Shown here piece by piece: positions 1 through 5,905 of a DNA stretch of 10,301 nt (position 1 is its first letter; every line of letters starts with the position of its first letter). A model generated the notes under the pieces. The model had not been told where the DNA came from and made no database searches. It saw nothing but the letters and a program-made list of their open reading frames with translations. Source of the stretch: Moraxellaceae bacterium (GTDB lineage: Bacteria > Pseudomonadota > Gammaproteobacteria > Pseudomonadales > Ketobacteraceae); the NCBI GenBank assembly GCA_002402125.1, contig NVVG01000165.1, forward strand, positions 745 through 11,045. The letters are read 5' to 3'. The translations under genes and the position numbers were made by a program.

Positions 1-1445
1 GATGCTTCTTCGTTATCCAGCGTCATAATGCTTGGTGTGGACAATAAGTTGGTATTGGTTGCATTGCTGATGGCCTGCAACACGAGACCAAATTCAACAT
101 TGCCAAACTCGTCCAGCTGCCCTCCGCCAATAGTAATGCCATTGTTCAATGCCCCCGCTGGCGTTGTGCTAATCGCGGCGGCTATCAGATCATTCAAACT
201 ATTACCGACGTTACCAAAATTCACCCCGCCAACCAATGCATTTTCTGAGGCTGCCCCCCATTGAATACCGACACCTTTACCCACCGAGCCGGTAATTTCA
301 ATCACCGCAGCCTCAATTAACACCTGCGCCCGCCTCACATCAAGTTGATCAATAATACTACGAATTTCGGCTAAATTAGACGGTGCCGCTCGTATTACTA
401 ACGCATTCAAAGATTCATCCGGTTGAATAGTGACATTATCTGAACTTGACGCTTTAGTGGCCGAAGATCGTCCTCGCTTAGAGCTTTTCTTGCCTTTGCT
501 AGAGGAGGCAATAGGCTTGCCGCTAATCACACCACGTAATATTTCAGCCATTTTAACAGCATTGGCATGGCGCAAATATATAACCTGAGTGGAGCCCACG
601 GCCTCCGCAGGCTTATCTAACTCTACTACCAACCCTTTGACCCTGGCTCTAGCTGACTTTTCACCGCGCAAGATAAGGCGATTGGTTCTTTCTTCTGCTA
701 CCACCCGCACCCTAGAGCCGCCTTTACTTTTCTTACCACTGGTTTTTACTGGTGTGAGCTCTTCTAACAACTTCACCACATCGCCAACCCATGCGTGAGT
801 AAGCTGGATGACTTCAATCTCCTCACTCTCCTCGTTATCGATGCGTCTAACGATATTAACGATTCGTTCAATATTCGACGCGTGGTCACTAATAATCAGC
901 GCATTGGCCGAAGTAACTGCCGCCAAATGTCCGTATTGAGGAACCATAGGGCGTAATATCGGCACCAATTCTACCGCATTGGTATTTTTTACCGGAATTA
1001 CCCGCGTCACCATTTGCTCTGTGTTATTGCCACCACTAGACAGGGGCAAGTTATCTTGCTTGGCGCCTTGGGTTGGAACTATTTTATATATTGCGCCGGA
1101 CTTAATGGATGCATAGCCATGGACTCGTAGAACCGATTGAAACATTGCAAATATTTCGTCCGACGTCATGTCTGCGTGAGAAACCACGGTAACTTTGCCT
1201 TTTACCCGCATATCCACGACAAAGCTATAACCGGTGATATCCGATATCTGCTCGATGAAATTGCGGATATCCGCCTCTTTCATATTGATCTTCCAGGTAT
1301 CGGCATTAGAGTTGGCATTGGCAGCGTAGAGCGCCGAGGGAGAAAACATGACGCCCATCAGGAGGGCCATCAAAAAACCCCAGTTTACGAATATTTTTTT
1401 CATTGTATTATTTCCACTGTCCAATGCATTTGCCTTGCTCGTCAT
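1..1445 (-). CDS. gspD: Type II secretion system secretin GspD (N-terminal 481 residues; C-terminus beyond the left edge)
   Basis: Outer-membrane secretin of the type II secretion system; the family forms a large gated ring through which folded periplasmic proteins leave the cell. I translated this frame by hand and it stays open to base 1. From the start at 1445 it shows a signal peptide (MKKIF at residue 15, hydrophobic core, likely cleavage after ALYA near residue 41), N0 domain about 50–122, N1 about 145–205, N2 about 212–278, N3 about 285–370, then the beginning of the secretin domain (QVLIEAAVIEI near 374) including the family-typical NLLSTPSIMTLDNEEA near 466–481. Two basic Lys/Ser-rich inserts occur at about 235–245 and 312–336. 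ATG at 1445 has GGTGA seven bases upstream; ATG at 1403 in the same frame would give a more ordinary short signal peptide. The gene starts 14 bases after the gspC stop, so the two are surely co-transcribed. Identity is firm; the exact start is not. Confidence 0.95.
   Translation of the reverse strand, partial: MTSKANALDSGNNTMKKIFVNWGFLMALLMGVMFSPSALYAANANSNADTWKINMKEADIRNFIEQISDITGYSFVVDMRVKGKVTVVSHADMTSDEIFAMFQSVLRVHGYASIKSGAIYKIVPTQGAKQDNLPLSSGGNNTEQMVTRVIPVKNTNAVELVPILRPMVPQYGHLAAVTSANALIISDHASNIERIVNIVRRIDNEESEEIEVIQLTHAWVGDVVKLLEELTPVKTSGKKSKGGSRVRVVAEERTNRLILRGEKSARARVKGLVVELDKPAEAVGSTQVIYLRHANAVKMAEILRGVISGKPIASSSKGKKSSKRGRSSATKASSSDNVTIQPDESLNALVIRAAPSNLAEIRSIIDQLDVRRAQVLIEAAVIEITGSVGKGVGIQWGAASENALVGGVNFGNVGNSLNDLIAAAISTTPAGALNNGITIGGGQLDEFGNVEFGLVLQAISNATNTNLLSTPSIMTLDNEEA
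438..512 (-). other. Lys/Ser/Arg-rich insert in the GspD N3 domain
   Basis: Codons 312–336 of gspD encode a run rich in Ser, Lys, Arg and Gly (SSSKGKKSSKRGRSS and onward) between the strand ending in LRGVISGKP and the strand beginning DNVTIQPDE. A disordered loop at this point of N3 is known in other secretins, but strong positive charge is noteworthy here because partner protein GspC carries a similar basic segment. Confidence 0.7.
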
Positions 1446-1459
1446 TCTGAAATCACCCA

Positions 1460-2428
1460 CTAAAGACCTCCACACGGAAACGTCTGATCATACTGGCGAC
1501 CCGATTTGTCTTGAATCCCAACGCTACAATTGCCATCTGAGGCCTGCAAAGCCTCAGCGATTAATTTAATATCCGATATGGGATCCCCAATTGACATCCC
1601 ATTAAAGGATACAATTGCGTCACCTTCCTTTAGCCCTAATGCCGCAAACATCGGGTTATTAGCACCGCTTACCTTATATCCATTGCCATTATTTACCACT
1701 AGGCCCAACTGCTTCAATGCGTTAGTTGGATCCTCCGCAAACTCCTCCTCCATCGTTGAGGCCATTTTATCGGGTGAAGCTCCGCTGCGCATCATCTTCG
1801 AAACCTTGGATGAGCGTGATTTAGAGGACTTAGATGACCTAGATCGAGATGATTTAGATCGCGAAGACTTGGATCGAGATGATTTAGATCGACCTTTTTT
1901 GGATTTAGTCACCGATACAGTTTGCGGGAAATACAACGCTTCAAGCTTACCACGAGTATTCAGCAACACTCTGTCTTCAAACACGCCTGCCAATGCGGCA
2001 TTTCCTGGTACCGAATCACCGATATGATAGAGCTTACCGGGTTTATTCTTCTCAGAAATAATCGCCGTAGAGCGACTATCGTCCCTATGAGCAGATACCC
2101 CCATAAGAACAAGCTGTAATCGCGTTGTTGGTGCCGTTATATTAGCATCTTTGGGCATCGTTTTAACCGACGCACCTTCTTTGCCAAACAGATTCCACAA
2201 CGGGATGGCGCTCGGGTCAACTGCCGACCGCTTGGTAGCGCGAACCACCGCGACACCACCAGTGCTAGCGTCTTGATATATCGAGGGAGCTAATGCCGAA
2301 ACCTGAGGATCAAGCATAAAAAATAGTATTTTCACTAAGACATAACTAATGGCAAGCACCAAGCCTGCACATATCCATGCAGCCAGACGATCCAACAATT
2401 TGTTAGTGGAAGCAGCTTCTGCGGCCAC
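1460..2428 (-). CDS. gspC: Type II secretion system inner-membrane clamp protein GspC
   Basis: GspC is anchored in the inner membrane and its periplasmic HR domain binds the N0 domain of the GspD secretin; the C-terminal PDZ-like domain contributes to substrate choice. The 322 residues show a short cytoplasmic N-terminus, one membrane segment (about 16–39), an HR-type domain (about 76–168, with IPLWNLFGK, LVLMGV and GDSVPGNAALAGVFEDRVLL), a Ser/Arg/Lys repeat linker (175–211) and a PDZ-like domain (about 240–312, with NPMFAALGLKEGDAIVSFNG). The C-terminal PDZ half has two cysteines (301 and 319) that could pair. The start is GTG at 2428 with AGGAG six bases upstream (2435–2439), a strong site. 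It is followed closely by gspD and preceded, after 197 bases, by gspN. The repeat linker makes the protein somewhat long for the family, though 270–330 residues is within the range I know. Confidence 0.93.
   Translation of the reverse strand: MAAEAASTNKLLDRLAAWICAGLVLAISYVLVKILFFMLDPQVSALAPSIYQDASTGGVAVVRATKRSAVDPSAIPLWNLFGKEGASVKTMPKDANITAPTTRLQLVLMGVSAHRDDSRSTAIISEKNKPGKLYHIGDSVPGNAALAGVFEDRVLLNTRGKLEALYFPQTVSVTKSKKGRSKSSRSKSSRSKSSRSRSSKSSKSRSSKVSKMMRSGASPDKMASTMEEEFAEDPTNALKQLGLVVNNGNGYKVSGANNPMFAALGLKEGDAIVSFNGMSIGDPISDIKLIAEALQASDGNCSVGIQDKSGRQYDQTFPCGGL
1796..1906 (-). repeat. Ser/Arg/Lys repeat linker of GspC encoded by short tandem repeats
   Basis: Codons 175–211 of gspC encode repeated RSKSS units (residues 180–194 hold three exact copies) followed by degenerate RSRSS/KSSKS copies. 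On the + strand this is a set of imperfect 15-base units, for instance agatcgagatgattt, agatcgcgaagactt and ggatcgagatgattt around 1848–1893. It separates the HR domain from the PDZ-like domain. Perfect protein repeats with near-perfect DNA repeats suggest recent expansion by slippage or unequal recombination. Confidence 0.85.
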
Positions 2429-2454
2429 AATTAACTCCTACATTCTATTTCTGC

Positions 2455-2486
2455 CGATACGCAAACCCATTGCGTATCGTACGATA
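2455..2486. promoter_or_regulatory. Nested palindromes upstream of gspC
   Basis: A perfect 10-base inverted repeat, cgatacgcaa (2455–2464) and ttgcgtatcg (2470–2479) around the 5-base loop accca, overlaps a second perfect 12-base palindrome tatcgtacgata (2475–2486). The block lies 27–58 bases upstream of the gspC GTG and just before its AGGAG site. There is no T-run after it on the gspC strand, so it does not look like an intrinsic terminator. It may be a protein-binding site, an mRNA hairpin affecting gspC translation, or a remnant of an interspersed palindromic repeat. The symmetry is seen; the role is inferred. Confidence 0.6.
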
Positions 2487-2532
2487 AGTATCCCTATTAA
2501 TAACACCAGGGTCTGTTTTATTTTGTAAACAC

Positions 2533-2561
2533 TGTATATTTTGCTTTGGCAGCGCTCTTAA
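2533..2561 (-). promoter_or_regulatory. Possible sigma-70 promoter for gspC
   Basis: On the minus strand TTAAGA (2556–2561) and TATACA (2533–2538) are separated by 17 bases, each matching four of six consensus positions. It would start a transcript near 2526, placing the nested palindromes in the leader. It is a weak match in a 197-base gap between gspN and gspC, so gspC may instead rely on read-through from gspN. Confidence 0.25.
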
Positions 2562-2625
2562 TAGACACCACCATGACATTTTCATTCACTACAATTGCAA
2601 CGCGTTATTCCTATTAACCGTATTG

Positions 2626-3375
2626 TCAAAATACGGGGCGCTGTATATTTACCAGTACGTTATCGTCATCGCCAGGTGATGAGGATATGCCAGCAATAGT
2701 CATCACTCGCTGCAGCACCTTCACACCACCAATGCCATCGGAGCGCAGCATCGCTTCGCCTAAGGGTTGATTACCCTTAGTTTCAATTAGCGCCAACCTA
2801 AGCGTACCTTCATTCTCTGACAAGGTCCCAAGAACCCCAGGAAAATCAACCGTTTGCGATGAGCCAGCAATACTATAACCAACGCTCCCACCCTTCCAGC
2901 TAATTGAACCTGTCGCTTCCGAAATCGTATCACCGGACATAGTGACCGTCACATTCTCTAGGCTCAACCCTTCATCGATACGCACACCAAATTCTGTTAA
3001 TAGTGACTCTGCTAAGGAGGCCGACACATGACCCGTAAGCTCTTGTATACCTTTACCAAAAACGCCCACATAACCACCGCCAGAGAGAATAAAACCTTCG
3101 CTCTCCATCGACAATTCAATGGAAACTTCACCTAATAGTAAGTTTAGAGGGTGCGTATTCCATTTTGCTAAATACCGCGTATTGATGGCTCCAAATTTAA
3201 GATCAATGACAACAAAACCATCCCACAGGGTTCCCCCTACAGACTGCACCTTACCGGGAACCATCGGAGATACCGTAGATGCCATCCCCTTCCAAACCAA
3301 GTTAGCTGGAAAAAGTGCAATTACAAACATTAAAAAAGAGCCTAGGCCCAACGCAACATAATTTCGAACTTTCAT
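2626..3375 (-). CDS. gspN: Type II secretion system protein N, GspN
   Basis: GspN is an inner-membrane accessory protein of the type II secretion machinery, not present in every system. The 249-residue product has one N-terminal membrane anchor (about 5–27), a proline-containing exit (FPANLVWKG) and the family hallmark G-T-L-W-D-G at 48–53, followed by a periplasmic beta-rich region of alternating Gly/Ser and hydrophobic residues. Length fits the family (about 250). I chose ATG at 3375, which has AGGG five bases upstream; a GTG two codons earlier (3381) overlaps that site and is less likely. It reads in the same direction as gspC and gspD and precedes them, an order (N, then C, then D) seen in some gammaproteobacteria where gspN sits at the head rather than the tail of the cluster. 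Confidence 0.85.
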   Translation of the reverse strand: MKVRNYVALGLGSFLMFVIALFPANLVWKGMASTVSPMVPGKVQSVGGTLWDGFVVIDLKFGAINTRYLAKWNTHPLNLLLGEVSIELSMESEGFILSGGGYVGVFGKGIQELTGHVSASLAESLLTEFGVRIDEGLSLENVTVTMSGDTISEATGSISWKGGSVGYSIAGSSQTVDFPGVLGTLSENEGTLRLALIETKGNQPLGEAMLRSDGIGGVKVLQRVMTIAGISSSPGDDDNVLVNIQRPVF

Positions 3376-3469
3376 TAACACCCTATTTGTATTTGACGCA
3401 AACCCAATTTACCAGGCTTACCAAGATCTTTTTAACGTCATATCTAATCATTGTAAGTCAACATCCTAA

Positions 3470-3499
3470 AAAATATCAGATTTTCGAGCGCAATGTCGC
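3470..3499 (-). promoter_or_regulatory. Possible promoter for gspN
   Basis: On the minus strand GCGACA (3494–3499) and TATTTT (3470–3475) are 18 bases apart, and the -10 element is preceded by TGA, an extended -10 form. Both hexamers match four of six positions. This would give a leader of about 90 bases before the gspN ATG. The rest of the 3376–3603 interval shows only A/T-rich sequence with no open reading frame that I can support. Confidence 0.3.
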
Positions 3500-3603
3500 T
3501 ATATTTGTAAAAAACAACGCAGATATCTCAAAAACACCATCAAATTACCCAATTGCTCCGGGTTTTATTAATTTCAGCAACATCCTATCGCGGTAACAAT
3601 AAA

Positions 3604-3638
3604 AAACCCCTTTCATCTTTACAAGATAAAAGGGGTTT
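3604..3638 (-). terminator. Intrinsic terminator of ssb
   Basis: A 16-base stem (3604–3619 with 3623–3638) with the 3-base loop tac lies 65 bases beyond the ssb stop. Read on the minus strand the arms are AAACCCCTTTTATCTT and AAGATGAAAGGGGTTT, one G·U wobble, followed by further U residues before AUUG. It insulates the ssb unit from gspN. Confidence 0.88.
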
Positions 3639-3702
3639 AAGCCATCAACTCAATATTCTGCCCGATAACATATTGTTAATGGCACAGTTTCTATAAAAAC
3701 CT

Positions 3703-4266
3703 CTAAAACGGAATATCATCTTCAAATTCAGAGCTTGCTGGACTCGGTGCAGCAGCCGGCTGTTGCCGTGGTTGCTGTGCAGGCTGAGAATACTGTGGAG
3801 CTCCACCCGCTGACTGTTGCGGTGCGGCTTGTTGCGGTGCGGCTTGTTGCGGCGCAGCTTGTTGCATAGAGGCATCTGGCATCTGGTCATACCCGCCCAT
3901 GTTGCCACCGCCCTGCTGATTATCACCCCGGCTATCAAGCATTTGCATCTCACTAGCAACGATCTCTGTGGTATAACGATCATTGCCATTTTGATCTTGC
4001 CACTTATTGGTCCTCAAGGACCCTTCAATATATACCTTAGAACCTTTCTTTAAGTATTCACCTGCAATCTCTGCCAGGCGATTAAAGAACACTATACGGT
4101 GCCACTCAGTCCGCTCCTGAGTTTGTCCAGACTGCTTATCTTGCCATGATTCACTCGTAGCAATACTAACATTCGTTACTGCATTACCATTAGGCATATA
4201 ACGTGTTTCTGGATCATTCCCAAGGTTCCCTAGAACAATAACTTTATTAATGCCTCTTCTGGCCAT
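3703..4266 (-). CDS. ssb: Single-stranded DNA-binding protein SSB
   Basis: SSB coats single-stranded DNA in replication, recombination and repair and recruits partner enzymes through its C-terminal tip. The 187-residue product has an OB-fold at about 1–112 with the expected aromatic DNA contacts (W41, W55, F61, W89, each one later than in E. coli), an intrinsically disordered Gln/Ala/Pro/Gly linker (about 113–179) and the canonical acidic tip EFEDDIPF. The linker holds tandem QQAAP units. The start is ATG at 4266 with AGGA seven bases upstream. It lies 70 bases downstream of the yajR-like gene in the same direction, and is closed by a strong hairpin terminator. I see no LexA-like box before it. 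The pairing with the transporter gene and divergent uvrA matches Pseudomonas. Confidence 0.97.
   Translation of the reverse strand: MARRGINKVIVLGNLGNDPETRYMPNGNAVTNVSIATSESWQDKQSGQTQERTEWHRIVFFNRLAEIAGEYLKKGSKVYIEGSLRTNKWQDQNGNDRYTTEIVASEMQMLDSRGDNQQGGGNMGGYDQMPDASMQQAAPQQAAPQQAAPQQSAGGAPQYSQPAQQPRQQPAAAPSPASSEFEDDIPF
3815..3865 (-). repeat. 15-base tandem repeat in the ssb linker
   Basis: Two identical 15-base units tgttgcggtgcggct (3815–3829 and 3830–3844), a third with two changes (3845–3859) and a partial fourth (3860–3865) encode repeated QQAAP in the disordered linker. Linker length is variable in SSB families, so copy-number change should be tolerated. Confidence 0.85.
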
Positions 4267-4336
4267 GCTTTATTCCTCGTTTTAATGCGGCAATCAGCCG
4301 AATACGTTAAATCACGATATCACTACAATTAATACT

Positions 4337-5692
4337 TTAGCAGGCGGCGTCGGATATGCGACGTAAGTGTCCGTCATCTAAGCAATTTTTATCTACCTTT
4401 AGATATGCTGCGTTTTCATCGGAAGCAATAATAGCTTCTTCAACGCCTTCAACACCCAAAAAGCGTCGAATTAACTCTGCATGGTCGGTGCAAGGCTCTT
4501 TAAGCCCGACCCGGTAACTATGCAAAAATCTAGGCTGTTTCATGCCAAAAGCAATCATAAACCATACCAAGGCTAACACACTGCAAATCAAGAAAACACT
4601 ACTTAGACCTATCTGGCCGTAAACAAAACCACCACATAAACCGCCAAAGAACGCCCCAAGGAACTGGCTACTGGAATAAGCCCCCATGGAGGTGCCCTTA
4701 CTACCCGCGGGAGCAATTTTACTCACCATTGAGGGCAACATCGCCTCCAACAAATTGAACGCCCAAAAGAAAACAAAGAGGCCAACACACAGGCTAAAAA
4801 GAGTCGAATGCCATAGGGAAAGCATACCTAGCGATAACGCCAGCATGGCAATGGCAAACAAGAAAACTTGGCGGATTTTTCGCTTGCTCTCGGCAATGAT
4901 CATCAACGGCACCATCGCAATAAACGAACCCAGCAGTATGGGTAGATACACCTGCCAATGGTTCTCGTGTTGCATGCCGATGGTATTAAGTAGAAGCAAT
5001 GGCACAACCACAAAACAAGCGGTCATAAACAGATGCAGCAAGAACACCCCGACATTGAGCCGTAACAACTCAGGGCTTCTAGCCACTTCCCAGAATTGCC
5101 CCAATACGGGCCGACTATCTCTATGGCTTTGCACCACCGCCGGTGTTGGCACCACAAACAACGTAACGGCTATACCCACTACGGCCAACACCGCGGTCAG
5201 CCAAAAAATACCCGCCACCCCCGATATGGCCGCCAAAACAGGCCCCACCACTAACGCTATGGAAAATGACACACCAATACTGGCACCAACACTCGCCATC
5301 GCCTTAGTGCGGTTCTCATCACTGGTGAGATCAGACAACAATGCCATTAGCGTGCTTGCAATCGCGCCCGCGCCCTGCAGCGCCCGACCGGCAATAACAC
5401 CATAAATTGAGTCGGCTGTTGCGGCTACCACACTGCCAATACAGAAAAGTATCAACCCTGCAATAATTATGGGTTTGCGGCCTAGGCGATCTGAAAGCAA
5501 ACCAAAAGGAATCTGCAACACGGACTGCGTGAGACCGTACGCACCAATAGCCACGCCCACCAGCAACGCCGTTGCTCCATCAAACTCGGTGCCATAGATA
5601 GCAAATACGGGCAAAATCATAAATAAGCCCAACATTCGCAAAGAAAACAACCCTGCCAATGACAGCGTTGCTCGTAGTTCAATTGGGCTCAT
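4337..5692 (-). CDS. yajR: MFS transporter of the YajR type with C-terminal YAM-like domain
   Basis: Inner-membrane major facilitator superfamily carrier, probably a proton-coupled exporter; its substrate is not known. The 451-residue product shows twelve hydrophobic segments, the motif A loop GLLSDRLGRKP (64–74) between segments 2 and 3, and AGRALQGAGAI near the fourth. It is very similar in layout to E. coli YajR (FSLRMLGLFMILPV at the first segment, EAMLPS and SSQFLGA later). After the last segment a soluble tail of about 65 residues (HAELIRRFLGVEGVEEAIIA, then AAYLKVDKNCLDD) matches the ferredoxin-like YAM domain that marks YajR. ATG at 5692 is preferred over TTG at 5701, which leaves no room for its own ribosome site; AAGG lies about nine bases before the ATG. 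It is followed by ssb and divergent from uvrA. Confidence 0.9.
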   Translation of the reverse strand: MSPIELRATLSLAGLFSLRMLGLFMILPVFAIYGTEFDGATALLVGVAIGAYGLTQSVLQIPFGLLSDRLGRKPIIIAGLILFCIGSVVAATADSIYGVIAGRALQGAGAIASTLMALLSDLTSDENRTKAMASVGASIGVSFSIALVVGPVLAAISGVAGIFWLTAVLAVVGIAVTLFVVPTPAVVQSHRDSRPVLGQFWEVARSPELLRLNVGVFLLHLFMTACFVVVPLLLLNTIGMQHENHWQVYLPILLGSFIAMVPLMIIAESKRKIRQVFLFAIAMLALSLGMLSLWHSTLFSLCVGLFVFFWAFNLLEAMLPSMVSKIAPAGSKGTSMGAYSSSQFLGAFFGGLCGGFVYGQIGLSSVFLICSVLALVWFMIAFGMKQPRFLHSYRVGLKEPCTDHAELIRRFLGVEGVEEAIIASDENAAYLKVDKNCLDDGHLRRISDAAC

Positions 5693-5730
5693 GCAGAGCA
5701 ACCTTATATCGTAGAATAATTAGAGCCGCG

Positions 5731-5757
5731 ATTTTAACATCATTAGTGCGTCGACAA
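5731..5757 (-). promoter_or_regulatory. Possible promoter for the yajR–ssb unit
   Basis: On the minus strand TAAAAT (5731–5736, five of six) has TTGTCG (5752–5757, four of six) upstream with a short 15-base spacer. The -10 match is good and lies about 40 bases before the yajR ATG; the spacing is shorter than ideal. Confidence 0.35.
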
Positions 5758-5848
5758 AACAATTTCAACAAGAGGATTTATGTTCTTATTACCATACCCA
5801 CCGCCACATGGTCACAAGAACAACGGTATTTTTTTAACCTGCCCCTAG

Positions 5849-5876
5849 CCGACAACCCCTGTATAAATATATACTG
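5849..5876 (+). promoter_or_regulatory. uvrA promoter region with LexA-like half sites
   Basis: A TATAAATATATACTG tract (5862–5876) contains two overlapping -10-like hexamers, TATAAA (5862–5867) and TATACT (5870–5875); CCGACA (5849–5854) is a candidate -35 for the second with a 15-base spacer. The tract is flanked by CTG (5859–5861) and CTG (5874–5876), giving ctgtataaatatatactg. This resembles the gammaproteobacterial LexA operator (CTGT, A/T-alternating core, ACAG) but the right half reads ACTG rather than ACAG and the spacing is two bases too long. Promoter likely, LexA control uncertain. Confidence 0.45.
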
Positions 5877-5905
5877 TTTTCTTTTTGCTATCTTGGCGTT
5901 AAATC

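Noticed and set aside
1530..2027. 165-codon rightward frame with a DLDRDDLDRED repeat opposite gspC
   Set aside because: The acidic repeat is only the reverse complement of the GspC Ser/Arg/Lys repeat; gspC has a strong start site and recognisable domains.
4267..4336. Promoter or LexA box directly before ssb
   Set aside because: Only poor matches (TTGTAG with TATTCG) and no CTG-N10-CAG pattern; a 4-base stem cggc/gccg is too short to call a terminator. ssb may be read from the transporter promoter.
4686..5405. 239-codon rightward open frame opposite the yajR-like gene
   Set aside because: It is antisense to a clearly recognised transporter gene, has Asn/Thr/Ser-rich non-globular composition and no ribosome site; a shadow of the real gene.
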